NCBI GenBank assembly: GCA_963752565.1
Contig: CAVVZC010000003.1
Span: 744,001 to 808,000, forward strand
DNA: 64,000 nucleotides
From: UBA11574 sp963752565
GTDB lineage: Bacteria > Desulfobacterota > Desulfobacteria > Desulfobacterales > UBA11574
Direction of reading: 5' to 3'
In this document: positions 1 to 9,371 of the stretch, piece after piece
Numbering within the stretch: position 1 is the stretch's first letter
Layout of the letters: each line of letters starts with the position of its first letter
Program-made: the position numbers and the translations under genes
Notes under the pieces: model-generated
What the model saw: the letters and a program-made list of their open reading frames with translations, nothing else
Database searches by the model: none
What the model was told of the DNA's origin: nothing

Positions 1-345
1 GAGAAAAATTCCCTTGTTTTCGATGATATAATCAGATAGCGTCTTATCCCCTTTTATCTTTTCTTTAGCTAACTTTGTATTGCAGATTTCCATCTTTCCT
101 GTTTTCTCCTCAGGCAATACCTGCATAAAAACCGGTCTTAATACTCGATCATTTAACAACGCCTGTTTAACCAACTTAATCGCTTCTGAATCAGAATCGA
201 ATAATTTCACAATCTCCGGATATTTATCCAATCCCTCCTCTTGCAAGTAATTATTCCATACCATTTCTTTAATCATGCTTTTTGTTTCTCCGCATTCATT
301 TTTTCTGCATTTCCGATCACATTGGATATTTGTACCAACTGTCAT
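1..345 (-). CDS. Hypothetical protein, 3' end outside window
   Basis: Open reading frame on the minus strand that runs off the left edge, about 115 codons visible. I do not recognise it. The ATG at 345 gives a protein beginning MTVGTNIQCDRKCRKNECGE, with three closely spaced cysteines (C-x3-C-x4-C) that could bind a metal. A second ATG at 276 has a better upstream GGAG and would leave out the cysteines, so the start is uncertain. The rest is a soluble, charged, helix-rich sequence with no membrane segment. It is transcribed away from the broken ORF6N gene. Confidence 0.45.
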   Translation of the reverse strand, partial: MTVGTNIQCDRKCRKNECGETKSMIKEMVWNNYLQEEGLDKYPEIVKLFDSDSEAIKLVKQALLNDRVLRPVFMQVLPEEKTGKMEICNTKLAKEKIKGDKTLSDYIIENKGIFL

Positions 346-442
346 TTGTCTGTTATCCAAAATTTATACGGCAAGCTGAAATAACACAACCCTACGTCAA
401 TTAGTTCCAACTATATATATCGCATAATGTCTGAAATAAATC

Positions 443-478
443 AAAAGGGCAAACCCGCAAAAAAGGATTTGCCCTTTT
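443..478. terminator. Hairpin with flanking A and T tracts
   Basis: AAAAGGGCAAA at 443-453 is the reverse complement of the T-rich arm TTTGCCCTTTT at 468-478, giving an 11-bp stem with a 14-nt loop and a T run on the right. It has the form of a rho-independent terminator usable in either direction. It lies between the divergent unknown gene and the ORF6N remnant, so what it terminates is not clear. It may also be an attenuator in the ORF6N leader. Confidence 0.5.
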
Positions 479-536
479 TGAAAATTGCAGACAGGCAGTC
501 ATAGCCAAGATCGAAGTCAGACGTATCAAGGTTTCA

Positions 537-1042
537 GTGGACGGGGAGGTAATGCTGGATAGAAACTTGGCAGAACTCTATGGTGTGGAAACCAAAGTAT
601 TGAAACAAGCGGTTAGAAGGGATATCGATAGATTTCCCGCTGATTTTAAGTTTGAGCTGACAAAAGAGGAATTTGAAAACTTGAGGTCACAAATTGTGAT
701 CTCAAGTTGGGGTGGAGCCAGATATTTACCCATGGTCTTTACTGAGCAAGGGTGGCGATGTTGTCCAGTGTTCTGAAAAGTGGCCGAGCAATTCAAGTCA
801 ATATCCAGATAATGAGAACTTTTACCCAGCTTCGCAAGATGCTGTTGACCCATGAAGATTTAAAGAGAAAAATCGAGTCCATGGAGAAAAAATACGACGA
901 ACAATTTCAAATAGTATTTGAAGCAATTAAGCAGCTTTTGTCTGAGGAGGATAAACCCAAGAAAAAAATAGGGTATACAGTAAAGGAAAAACAAAAGGCC
1001 TACGCCATAAAGAAAAAACAAAAGCGCACATTAACGAACTGA
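537..1042 (+). pseudogene. ORF6N-domain DNA-binding protein, frameshifted
   Basis: Two frames together give a full ORF6N (KilA-N related) protein. The first half reads VMLDRNLAELYGVETKVLKQ and FTEQG; the second continues AMLSSVLKSGRAIQVNIQIM and ends in a charged coiled-coil tail with EKKYDEQF. This matches the usual order for the family, which is common in prophages and accessory islands and binds DNA. The frame breaks near 752, where a GGGGTGG run seems to have lost one G. The true start may lie further upstream (an ATG at 427 is in another frame, so a second break would be needed). The second half ends in a lysine-rich tail. Either a decayed gene or a sequencing error. Confidence 0.75.
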
Positions 1043-1146
1043 TTTTTTGCGCAGTGATGACATCTTAGGTTTTCTGACACGATGAACAAGTTCTTCATGA
1101 TTCTTTTTAACTGACAAATCTAAAGGTGACGGCAGAAACTTATCAC

Positions 1147-2520
1147 TTAAGGGGCGTCCCGCAAATCCTCATAGGGTTTTGCATACAATCGATCTTTACT
1201 TACACCCTTTTCATTTGCTTTCTGTATCCAAAAATTTTTGCCAAATTTTTTAAACATCCAGCGCCAAATCCCAAAAGACACCAGCGGTATAGGTGACTTT
1301 GAGATGAGTCTTTGCGTTTCAAAAGGCACGGTAACCCCTTTGGCCAAAGCCGTACCGGCCATATCCAGTGCCTTGATTACATGTTTGACAGGTGGTCCCT
1401 GACGTTTTGACTGTGTGAGCTCCTGCTCTCCGCCCAGGGCTTCGCCAGCTCCCATGGCCAAAGATCCTGCCCAAGAGAAACCGGATTGTTCAGCGAAACA
1501 ATGACAAATTGCCAATGCCAGAGCATTTTGATCATATTCCGGAAAACCATTGTTGATAATGGTAAAGATCTGTTGATTTTTCTTATCCGTCAATGTTTTG
1601 TTGTGCGTGGCGATAACTTCAAAGGCCCTGGTCACGAGATGGGGCAGGGCATCTATATAAAGCGGAAAAGCCAGAATAACGAGGTCGGCGCGATCCACGG
1701 CCAAACATAACTCGGTCTGCCCCTTTTCACGGTTTAGACTCGCTTTCAAATGCAATATGTCGGTGGTACACCCGGCTGTTTTTAATATTTCTAACACATG
1801 CTCCCCTAATATGGCTGATGTCGAACGATGCTTTATTTTTGGGCTGCCGATCAAAAGCAATGAATTTCGGGTTCCTTCATTTATATTGTCCAAAGATCTC
1901 ATATCAACTTTTGGGAAAAAAGACGCCATGTTATCAACAGGCTTGGGATCTTTTCGCGAAATGAGCCCATACAGTTTTTGGGTAATTGCTTCGTCATCAT
2001 CATGGATGTTGATAACATCAGCAGCAAAGGTCGGGGCATGGAAATTAATCGCATTACGGCCCACTAATGTTTTAAAAAGTTCGGCTTCCGCTGTGTTGGG
2101 ATGACGCTGAACTCCGATTCCCACCCACCGCGGGTAACGCGAATAGCGCGGATCGTGATGCGTTTCTCCATGGTAATTTCCAAAAAATGGCGATATCAGT
2201 GGAATAAGTCGATCAACGATAATTTTGAGCTGAGACGAATACCCGCCAAAGGTCACCGGCGTAAAAAGAATAACGACATCGCTGCCTATAACCGCCTGGA
2301 TAATCTCACGACCTTTATCATTGGCCACACAAATGCCCGGTGTTTTAACCCAACAACCGAAACATCCTGTACAATGGGCCAGTTTGATCTCTTTTAAGTG
2401 GTAACACTGTATCTTTGAAGCTTTATTGACCAATAAATTATTAAGCAGAGAAAAAGGAGGCGTTAAATCATCGTCCTCGTTTCTGGCTCCATTTAAGATA
2501 ACCACCTTTTTTTGTGACAT
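1147..2520 (-). CDS. Tandem flavodoxin-like NAD(P)H-dependent FMN reductase family protein
   Basis: 457 residues with two flavodoxin-fold halves in one chain. The first (about 1-190) begins VVILNGARNEDDD and has the cysteine-rich segment CTGCFGCWVKTPGIC followed by DVVILFTPVTFGGYSSQLK, typical of NADPH-dependent FMN reductases of the iron-sulfur flavoprotein type. The second half (about 215-390) begins LLLIGSPK and has ADLVILAFPLYIDALP, a second FMN site of the same family but without the cysteine motif. It is likely a cytoplasmic two-electron flavin reductase; the substrate is unknown. It stands alone, transcribed from the minus strand, with a long empty region upstream. No signal peptide or membrane segment is seen. 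Confidence 0.8.
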   Translation of the reverse strand: MSQKKVVILNGARNEDDDLTPPFSLLNNLLVNKASKIQCYHLKEIKLAHCTGCFGCWVKTPGICVANDKGREIIQAVIGSDVVILFTPVTFGGYSSQLKIIVDRLIPLISPFFGNYHGETHHDPRYSRYPRWVGIGVQRHPNTAEAELFKTLVGRNAINFHAPTFAADVINIHDDDEAITQKLYGLISRKDPKPVDNMASFFPKVDMRSLDNINEGTRNSLLLIGSPKIKHRSTSAILGEHVLEILKTAGCTTDILHLKASLNREKGQTELCLAVDRADLVILAFPLYIDALPHLVTRAFEVIATHNKTLTDKKNQQIFTIINNGFPEYDQNALALAICHCFAEQSGFSWAGSLAMGAGEALGGEQELTQSKRQGPPVKHVIKALDMAGTALAKGVTVPFETQRLISKSPIPLVSFGIWRWMFKKFGKNFWIQKANEKGVSKDRLYAKPYEDLRDAP

Positions 2521-3739
2521 GTTGCTTTCCCCCTTGATTGAGAGAGGATGCTATTAAAAAGGTCGTCTGACCATTTTGATAGCAGGATATGGATTTGTTG
2601 AAATACCGAATGTACAGCCCCTCTTTGAGGCAGTTATGATTCTTATTTGTCTAATGCAATCATGCTTGATGTTCAAGATAAATAATCGTTCAAATGATGT
2701 TAGGCTCCTTCCCAAAAAAACAAACACTCGACACCTTGACCATGTCTGTCGCAACGCAGTGGAGATCCCGATTTATCGGGGAATCCTCGAACCCTGTATT
2801 TTATATACTGAACTCTAGCACTCGATCCCTGACCCCTGAATCAACGAGATGCCAAAAAGCAAAATTTTATGAACATCCAAAGTATCATGAGGGCGTAAGG
2901 CACGTTCTACACGAACGTCCTCAAAGATATACTTCCCCTAAGATAGATGGATAGATGTACGAATCAGGTCAAGCTCTGATATGTCAGACTTATCACAGAT
3001 TTTTGAAGTGGATGATATTTTCATCTTTTAGATGACTATCTGAATATTCACCAGGGTAAAAAGGAGATCAAATTATCATCCCGATTGTATTAAATGAGGA
3101 ACTGATACATCGTGAATTTAAAATCGGCTTGGATCGAAACAAAATTATACAATATATTGTGTCTACGAAATGAACAGGTTTTCATTAAAATATTGAAACT
3201 GAGCGTTAGATAGGTTATTCGTATCACATCAGTATGGAATCATAAGATATCTGAACTGTTTGCAAGGTATCACATAGTCTGGATTCTATAATAAATAAGA
3301 ATTTTAGGGAGGTTCCTGATAACAGAAGTAGCTTTCGCTTCTCTTTAGAAATACTCAAAAGGTCAGCCTAATTACTCAAAAAGAATCAAGTTTGCCTCCT
3401 TTTGCAACCATTTAAATTTTTCGTTCTTCTCTGTTATTTTAATTAGCCTGCCAATTTTTCAAAATACAAACAATTTTTAGATGTTATCCAAAACCAAACA
3501 CACCGGTTTGGTTGGACTGGGAAAGATTCCGTTTACAAACTTTTTTATCTATGGTAAAACATATTGAAACATTTTTTTTAGAAAAAAAATATGTGAGTAA
3601 AACAAACTGAAACAATAGATCAAAACGATTCAACGCTTCGCAGGGCTTTGAATCTTTTGATGCTAAAAATTTAATACAACCTGATGCGGTCATTTTTCAA
3701 TAAGCGACAGTATTACATATATCGTTTGGACTTCAGACT
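2521..3739. other. Long AT-rich intergenic region without a supported gene
   Basis: About 1.2 kb between the divergent flavoprotein gene and the sigma-54 activator. Open frames here are short and overlap each other on both strands with no recognisable product. A short inverted repeat TCCCGAT/ATCGGGGA lies at 2766-2782, and an AT-rich inverted repeat with arms of T8 and A8 lies near 3569-3590. I see no sigma-54 promoter, tRNA or riboswitch signature. It may hold the promoter of the activator gene. Confidence 0.5.
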
Positions 3740-5158
3740 TTGAACACATTGCAACACACACAAATTAAGGGATTATTTGACACTTCCATCGAATTGCCTT
3801 CTTTGATCGATGAAATTCCTTTGGGTATTGTGGTGCTTGATACCCAGCGGCGAATTGTGCTGATCAATCGTGCTTTTGAGGCCCTTAGCGGCTTTTCCAT
3901 GGAAGATGCAAGAGGAATCCCCTGTTTTCACATCATGCGGAGCAGGCTGTGTATACAGAAATGCCCACTTCAAAAGATGGATTCAAATTCCGAATCCATT
4001 CTTGTTGAAAGCGACATGATCAACAAAGAACGGGAGTTGATTCCGGTGCTGATCAACCTCTCTCCAATCAAGGACACTGAAGGTAATCTGACCGGTTTTC
4101 TGGAAACCGTTGAAGACCTTCGTCCCCTTAAAGAAGTGGATGCCAAGACACCCCAGGCGTATGCTTATCGTCATCTTATCGGAAAGAGTCCTAAAATGAC
4201 GCGGATTTTCCAAACCCTTCCGTTGCTTGCTCAGAGTGATTCGGCGATTTTGATTACCGGTGAGACCGGAACCGGTAAAGACATGCTGGCAGAAGCCATC
4301 CACCAGGCTTCCAATCGAGCAAAAGGTCCATTTGTCAAGGTCAATTGCGGTGCATTGCCCGAAACCTTGCTGGAATCCGAGCTTTTCGGCCACCGAAAAG
4401 GGGCGTTTACGGGTGCGGTGGAAAACAAACCCGGACGATTTCGCCTGGCCCACAACGGGACCCTCTATCTTACAGAGATCGGGGATCTTCCCCTGCCACT
4501 ACAAGTCAAGCTTTTAACGTTTCTGGATGATAAGGTGGTCTATCCTTTAGGAAGCACCAAAGGGTTTCAGGCCGATGTTCGAGTCATTGCCGCCACCCAT
4601 CGCAATCTTGATCTCATGGTTAAAGAGAGAAAGTTTCGAGAAGACCTGATGTTTCGGTTGAACGTGGTGAGATTGCATCTACCGCCGTTGAGGGAGCGGG
4701 GAGACGATATTCGACTTATTTTGGATCACTTTATTAATATTTTTGCCACACGATTCCGAAAAGATATCAATGGATTGTCCAAGAAGGCTCTCAAGATTTT
4801 ACTGGATTATCCTTTTCCCGGAAATGTAAGGGAGCTCAGAAACATTATTGAATACGCCGTGAATATTTGTCCCAGAGGACAGATACAATTCACACACCTT
4901 CCGGCCTATCTTTCCGAGACGAAACATCATTATGACCGTTCAACGTCGGAAGCCGGTGAAGCGTACGAATGGACGGCATCATTTGTAAAAACCAACAGCG
5001 AACAAAGCGGCCAAAAGACGTGGGCGTCTCTGGAAAGAGATATGATTATAGAAGCACTGGTCAAAAGCAAGGGACGACGCAACAAAGCGGCCGATATGCT
5101 GGGGTGGGGACGGAGCACATTGTGGAGAAAAATGAAACAATACAAAATAGACGCCTGA
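3740..5158 (+). CDS. Sigma-54-dependent activator, PAS-AAA-Fis
   Basis: 472 residues. An N-terminal PAS domain (about 20-120) replaces a receiver and carries a cysteine cluster, PCFHIMRSRLCIQKC, at about 60-75, suggesting redox, metal or small-molecule sensing (inference). The AAA+ domain (about 148-375) has Walker A GETGTGKD near 173 and an intact GAFTGA loop near 220, the sigma-54 contact. The Walker B stretch reads LYLTEIGDL, with Thr where Asp is usual. A Fis-type helix-turn-helix ends the protein (NKAADMLGWGRSTLWRKMKQ). The TTG start lacks a good ribosome-binding site and is uncertain. It probably controls the adjacent signalling cluster and perhaps the sigma-54 promoter at 8520. Confidence 0.85.
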   Translation: MNTLQHTQIKGLFDTSIELPSLIDEIPLGIVVLDTQRRIVLINRAFEALSGFSMEDARGIPCFHIMRSRLCIQKCPLQKMDSNSESILVESDMINKERELIPVLINLSPIKDTEGNLTGFLETVEDLRPLKEVDAKTPQAYAYRHLIGKSPKMTRIFQTLPLLAQSDSAILITGETGTGKDMLAEAIHQASNRAKGPFVKVNCGALPETLLESELFGHRKGAFTGAVENKPGRFRLAHNGTLYLTEIGDLPLPLQVKLLTFLDDKVVYPLGSTKGFQADVRVIAATHRNLDLMVKERKFREDLMFRLNVVRLHLPPLRERGDDIRLILDHFINIFATRFRKDINGLSKKALKILLDYPFPGNVRELRNIIEYAVNICPRGQIQFTHLPAYLSETKHHYDRSTSEAGEAYEWTASFVKTNSEQSGQKTWASLERDMIIEALVKSKGRRNKAADMLGWGRSTLWRKMKQYKIDA

Positions 5159-5232
5159 TAATTATGGACTTAAATGAAACAATTTGATACTTAATTTTGA
5201 CATGCCAAATTTGAGGGATTCAACGCTTAACA

Positions 5233-5566
5233 ATGGAACAAAAGATTCTCATCCCTTTATACGTCGATCAGGTGGCGCCGCGCTTTGATTTGGCCACAGA
5301 GGTCTCTATTGTCTCAATGGCAGATGACGGCCGGCCCATAGAAAAAAAGACCGTGGTTCTTACCGCGGGCGTCGGCAGAACAGCTCTGTCATCTTGTTCT
5401 TTTGGAAAAAATAGGGACAGTGGTGTGTGGTGGAATTGAAGATGAGTATTATCAATATCTTAAATGGAAAAACGTGAAAGTCCTGGATTCCGTGATCGGT
5501 TCTTACAAAGATGTTATAAAACGACTGGAATCAGGAACGCTTCAATCCGGAGATATCATTCGATAA
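5233..5566 (+). pseudogene. NifX/NifB-type dinitrogenase cofactor-binding family protein, frameshifted
   Basis: Small one-domain protein of the dinitrogenase iron-molybdenum cofactor family (PF02579 type). The first frame gives MEQKILIPLYVDQVAPRFDL and the second frame continues EQLCHLVLLEKIGTVVCGGI and ends LQSGDIIR. The combined product of about 110 residues has the expected ribonuclease-H-like layout with the typical GGI turn. The frame changes near 5365 in a CCGCGGGCG run; one base is wrong or lost. Members outside nitrogenase clusters are thought to bind metal clusters or act in redox signalling. It sits between the activator and a histidine kinase, so a signalling role is plausible but not shown. 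Confidence 0.65.
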
Positions 5567-5584
5567 TGGGTTGGTGGAGGGAAA

Positions 5585-7308
5585 ATGGCGCTGAATCTTA
5601 AAAAATGGTTCAATATTAGAGAAATTCTGCAAATGCTCACCAACGCAGATTCACCTTCAGATCGATATCGACTCTTCCAGAGGAACATTAGAGTCTTGAT
5701 GATTGTACTGACCATTGTTCCCTTGTCGATGATGGCTTTAATCAACTACCACCAGTACCAGAGCAGCCTCAAACAAGAGATGATCGACCCAACTAAGTTG
5801 CTGGTAAGCAAGACCAGACACTCTTTTGAATTCTTCCTTAATGAACGACAATCTTTGATAAAATCCATTTCTTATTTTTATTCTCTTAATGATTTATGTG
5901 ACGAAAAGAAATTGAATCACATTCTTTTTACACTCAAAAAGGAATTTATTGGATTTGTTGATCTTGGCCTTATAAACGGTTCTGACGGTACACAGATGTG
6001 CTATGTAGGCCCGTATAACCTTCTTGGAAAAAATTATGCAAATCAGGATTGGTTTCAAGAAGCTACGCTTAAAGGAACATATATCAGCGATGTATTTATG
6101 GGATACCGAAAATTCCCTCACATTACCATAGCTGTTCAACGTCTTGAAGAGAACGGGGAATCCTGGATTCTTACGAACCACCATCGACACAACCATGTTC
6201 GACAATCTCATCGCTTCCATGGGGCTCGATGCGGAAAGCGATGCATTTATTCTTAACAAGGAGGGCATATTCCAGACCAATTCCCGTTTGTACGGAAAGG
6301 TCCTTGAACAGTGTCCTTTGAAGATTCCTACGGGCGGGTATGCAACGTATGTCGATGAACGAAAGGATCCCGGCGGGAACGATGTTTTCTTGGCCTATAC
6401 CCATTTAACTTATCCTGAATACACCCTGGTGATCGTAAAACCTAAGTCCACTGTTTTGAAAACCTGGTATGCACTGAAAAGTGACCTGTTTCTTGTTTTT
6501 CTGGTCAGCTCCATACTGATTGTCATTGTGGTCTTCAGGTTAACAGGTATCATGATGAATCGCATCAGAGAAGCGGATCATAATCGGGAGATCGCCTTTA
6601 GAGAATTACAGCACCATCACAAGCTTTCTTCCATCGGCAGGCTTGCCGCTGGTGTGGCTCATGAGATCAACAATCCCCTGGCCATTATCAACGAAAAAGC
6701 CGGACTTATCAAAGATCTCATTGAATACACCCCGGATTTTGCGCAAAAAGAAAAGTTTTCGACACTGGTGGGGTCTATTTTGCAGTCCGTGAGTCGTTGT
6801 AGAACCATAACCCACCGTCTGCTGGGATTTGCAAAACGGATGGAGGTTGAGGTTGAAACTCTGGACCTTAACGAACTTATAGAGGAAGTGTTGGGTTTTT
6901 TGGAAAAAGAAGCCCTTTACCGGAATATCGATATCGGGCTGGAATTGGCAAAGGATCTGCCCAGGATCGATTCGGATCGGGGACAGCTCCAGCAGGTTTT
7001 TTTGAACATTTTGAATAATGCCATGGCTGCTGTGGAAGACGAGGGGCGGATTCTCATTACCACCTGGGAAAAAGATGCGAATACTGTCGCTGCTTCCATC
7101 CATGACAATGGCTGCGGTATGTCGGAGGAAACATGCCGGCATATCTTTGAGCCTTTTTTTACCACCAAAAAAGAACACGGAACCGGCCTTGGGCTTTCCA
7201 TTACCTACGGTATTGTCAAAAAGCTTGGCGGAGATATCGAGGTGAAGAGCAAAGAGCAACGAAGGAACCACTTTTAAGATTTTTCTGCCGAAAAAATCAA
7301 TTGCATAA
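5585..7308 (+). pseudogene. Membrane sensor histidine kinase (Cache-HisKA-HATPase), two frameshifts
   Basis: The composite product is about 570 residues. A transmembrane helix near residue 37-60 (LMIVLTIVPLSMMALINYHQ) is followed by an extracytoplasmic Cache-like sensor, a second helix (FLVFLVSSILIVIVVF), the dimerisation/phosphoacceptor motif GVAHEINNPLAI, and an ATPase domain with DNGCGM and GTGLGLSI. Reading frame is lost near 6165 (in the sensor) and again near 7255; the last frame restores a normal ending, TTFKIFLPKKSIA. Both breaks are single-base events in an otherwise well conserved protein, so sequencing error is as likely as decay. It is followed after 14 bp by a single-domain receiver, a natural partner. 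Confidence 0.8.
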
Positions 7309-7322
7309 AACGGAGGCATAGC

Positions 7323-7694
7323 ATGGACCGGATGAAAATCCTGCTTGTTGACGATGAGCATGAATTTGTCACGACTCTGGCCGAAAGACTGGAGTTGAGA
7401 AATATGAATGTTTCGATTGCCATGGACGGTGAGACGGCATTGGGCTTTGTTGAAAACGATCCGCCTCAGGTCGTGGTATTGGATGTGATGATGCCGGGGC
7501 TGAGCGGATTGGAGGTCCTGGAGAAAATCAAAGCCATGGATTCCAAAATACAGGTGATTCTTCTCACCGGTCACGGGGCCACCAAAGACGGAATCCGGGG
7601 AATGCAGCTGGGCGCTTTTGACTACCTGATAAAACCCATCGATATAGACGAGTTGATTGAAAAGTTGAATGAGGCGGTTAAAAGTATGGCTTAG
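7323..7694 (+). CDS. Single-domain response regulator
   Basis: 123 residues, receiver domain only. All key residues are present: acidic pocket LLVDDE, phosphoacceptor VVVLDVMMPG, switch LTGHG and the conserved lysine in LIKPID. No output domain. It follows the membrane histidine kinase and precedes a kinase-like protein, so it may act as a phosphate shuttle between them and further receivers downstream. A ribosome-binding site CGGAGG lies upstream of the ATG. Intact, in contrast to its neighbours. Confidence 0.9.
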   Translation: MDRMKILLVDDEHEFVTTLAERLELRNMNVSIAMDGETALGFVENDPPQVVVLDVMMPGLSGLEVLEKIKAMDSKIQVILLTGHGATKDGIRGMQLGAFDYLIKPIDIDELIEKLNEAVKSMA

Positions 7695-7728
7695 AAAGCC
7701 GCTAAAAACCTGTGCAAAAGGGGACGAC

Positions 7729-8400
7729 ATGAATCACTTAAAACGCAAAGAGGTGGCTTTTTTCGGCAAAATAACGGCCGGCATAACCCACGAAATTAAA
7801 AACGTTTTGGCCATCATCCAGGAATCGTCGGGTTTAATGGAAGATATTCTTGACATCACCGAAAACGGCACTTTTCCCCACAAAGACAAGTTCATAAAAT
7901 CCTTGAATAGAATTCGCGGACAAATTCAACGCGGCATTGATATCACCTCCCGCTTGAACCGGTTCGCCCACAGCCCCGATCACTGCCCCGCAAGCCTGGA
8001 TCTTAACGAAATAACGGAACAGATGGTTTTGCTGGCGTCCCGTTTCGCAAGGCTTAAAAATGTCGTTCTGGAATCGAGTCCCTCAGATCCGCCGCTGATC
8101 ATTAAGTCAGATCCTGTATCCTTGGAAATGGCATTGTTTGAATCCATTGAAATCCTTCTTAATGTAATAGGTTCCGGCGGCAAAATAACGCTTTCTCCAC
8201 GGAAAATACAGAATAAGTGCGTATTGGGTGTCGGATATGAAAATACCGTTCTTCCCGAAGAAGACTTTCTGGCCAAAATATCTTCCACCGAACGCTGGGC
8301 ATCATTGCAGGAGATCATGGCTTATCTGGGTGGTACCGCCAAAGTGTTTGGTCCGGCCCCGGAAATTTTGCTGTACCTTCCCGAATCCATAGATGATTAA
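7729..8400 (+). CDS. HisKA-domain protein with degenerate ATPase domain
   Basis: 223 residues from the ATG at 7729. A dimerisation/histidine domain with GKITAGITHEIKNVLAII is well conserved, including the phosphoacceptor His. The C-terminal part has the general spacing of a HATPase domain, but the G1 and G2 boxes (DxGxG, GxGLGL) cannot be found; at the expected place it reads GVGYENTVLP. There is no sensor or membrane segment. It may be a phosphotransfer or scaffolding partner that uses phosphate from the neighbouring kinase, or a protein that has lost kinase activity. It lies just before the sigma-54 control region at 8404. Confidence 0.7.
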   Translation: MNHLKRKEVAFFGKITAGITHEIKNVLAIIQESSGLMEDILDITENGTFPHKDKFIKSLNRIRGQIQRGIDITSRLNRFAHSPDHCPASLDLNEITEQMVLLASRFARLKNVVLESSPSDPPLIIKSDPVSLEMALFESIEILLNVIGSGGKITLSPRKIQNKCVLGVGYENTVLPEEDFLAKISSTERWASLQEIMAYLGGTAKVFGPAPEILLYLPESIDD

Positions 8401-8403
8401 AAA

Positions 8404-8454
8404 CGTTTCAAATTAGTTCATTTCGAACGTTTCAAAATGGTTCAAATATGAACC
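8404..8454 (+). promoter_or_regulatory. Tandem palindromic enhancer, class 2
   Basis: Two 24-bp tandem units. CGTTTCAAA occurs at 8404 and 8428; GTTC-N5-GAAC lies at 8416-8428 and a stronger palindrome GGTTCAAATATGAACC at 8439-8454. The sequence differs from the TTTCGAAAT enhancers of the island. It ends 65 bp before a perfect sigma-54 promoter, as expected for an enhancer-binding protein site. The candidate activator is the PAS-AAA-Fis protein at 3740-5158 (inference from proximity). Confidence 0.7.
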
Positions 8455-8519
8455 ACCCCTCTCTTTTATATTCCTCCAGCATCGTTAAAACCAATTGATA
8501 TCATTATATATAAAGATAT

Positions 8520-8535
8520 TGGCACATTCCTTGCT
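8520..8535 (+). promoter_or_regulatory. Sigma-54 promoter, TGGCACATTCCTTGCT
   Basis: Matches the -24/-12 consensus TGGCAC-N5-TTGCW at every conserved position with correct spacing. Transcription should begin near 8547, about 40 bp before the small protein gene at 8586. It would drive the small FAEAG-motif gene, the receivers, the CBS protein and possibly the DASS symporter. Confidence 0.85.
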
Positions 8536-8585
8536 GTATTAGAGGGCAACATCGCCCGAATCGTCAAGACCATAAGGAGGGTGCC

Positions 8586-8699
8586 ATGAAAAGATGGATC
8601 AAAAAATTTGAAAACGTCTTTGTCTCGGTCGCTTTTGCAGAAATGGATGAACACGACGATGCCAGAGAATATGCTCGGGATAAAGCCCGTGGATCCTAA
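8586..8699 (+). CDS. Small protein with FAExxE motif, 37 residues
   Basis: Begins MKRWIKKFENVFVSVAFAEM and ends in a charged helix, EYARDKARGS. An excellent ribosome-binding site (AAGGAGGG) lies 5 nt before the ATG, and the sigma-54 promoter at 8520 is directly upstream. The motif VxxSVAFAEMDE is shared with the C-terminal tails of nearby receivers (SFAEAGEADMAKELL near 9250, AAFAEAGEFETAKEIL near 9760), so this is a free-standing version of that tail. The function is unknown; a protein-protein docking helix is a reasonable guess. Confidence 0.7.
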   Translation: MKRWIKKFENVFVSVAFAEMDEHDDAREYARDKARGS

Positions 8700-8751
8700 A
8701 AAATTATGGGATGATGTTTTTATTTCAGTCACTTTTGCCGAGGCCGGATAA
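8689..8751 (+). pseudogene. Remnant of a second FAEAG-motif small protein
   Basis: A 20-codon frame, read from a GTG, encodes VDPKKLWDDVFISVTFAEAG and then stops. The core VFISVTFAEAG repeats the motif of the preceding 37-residue gene. It overlaps that gene's end and has no own ribosome-binding site, so it looks like a truncated tandem copy rather than an expressed gene. Confidence 0.4.
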
Positions 8752-8829
8752 TACGAACCTTAACAGACGATCAGGAAAAGAGGTAGCTGTATTGAATCTC
8801 ATTTCCTGGAAACGCCTTACGATTAGATC

Positions 8830-9228
8830 ATGGGAATTACGATTTTGATCATAGAAGAAGACAGCATGTTGCAGGAACACCTTGTGCGATATTTGAAAAC
8901 CAATGATTGGCGGATATTCAATTCCAGGCAGCAAAAAGACATCAAACGGAATTTAAAAAAACATCCTATCGATGTGGTGTTGCTGAGCCTGAACGATCTC
9001 AAAAAAGATGGGATGGCTTTGATCAAAATGATCAAAAAAAAGCATCCCGCTGTTCAAGTCATAACCATCAACAGCGGGGATCAGATTTCTCTGTCAATAG
9101 AAGGGATGAAACTGGGCGTATTTGACGACTTTCTCATGCCTCTTGATCTGGATTCTCTCATTTCCAGAATCCACGAGGCTTATGAAGAAAAGAAAAACGT
9201 CGAAATCGTCAAACTTTCGCTGTTTTAG
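8830..9228 (+). CDS. Pseudo-receiver protein, possible amber-interrupted tail
   Basis: 132 residues with a receiver fold. The first acidic pair is kept (LIIEEDS), but the phosphoacceptor Asp is Ser (VVLLSLNDL) and the conserved Lys is Met (FLMPLD), so it should not be phosphorylated normally. The frame ends at TAG 9226-9228, but the same frame stays open without a break to TGA at 9373-9375, adding about 48 residues that contain SFAEAGEADMAKELL, the tail motif of this gene family. That extension ends with an ATGA overlap with the next receiver, as for a genuine gene end. So the TAG is a nonsense mutation, an error, or a read-through stop. Confidence 0.75.
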   Translation: MGITILIIEEDSMLQEHLVRYLKTNDWRIFNSRQQKDIKRNLKKHPIDVVLLSLNDLKKDGMALIKMIKKKHPAVQVITINSGDQISLSIEGMKLGVFDDFLMPLDLDSLISRIHEAYEEKKNVEIVKLSLF

Positions 9229-9371
9229 CGCTGTCAGGATTTAATGGTGGCAGCCAGTTTTGCGGAGGCCGGCGAAGCAGATATGGCCAAAGAACTATTG
9301 ACAACAGGATGTAAAACAAAAGAAAATATAAAAAATTCTCTACATAATAAAAAGAATGAAAGGAGAAAAAA

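Noticed and set aside
2554..2954. Overlapping short frames on both strands before the sigma-54 activator
   Set aside because: No domain, no ribosome-binding site and mutual overlap; treated as non-coding.
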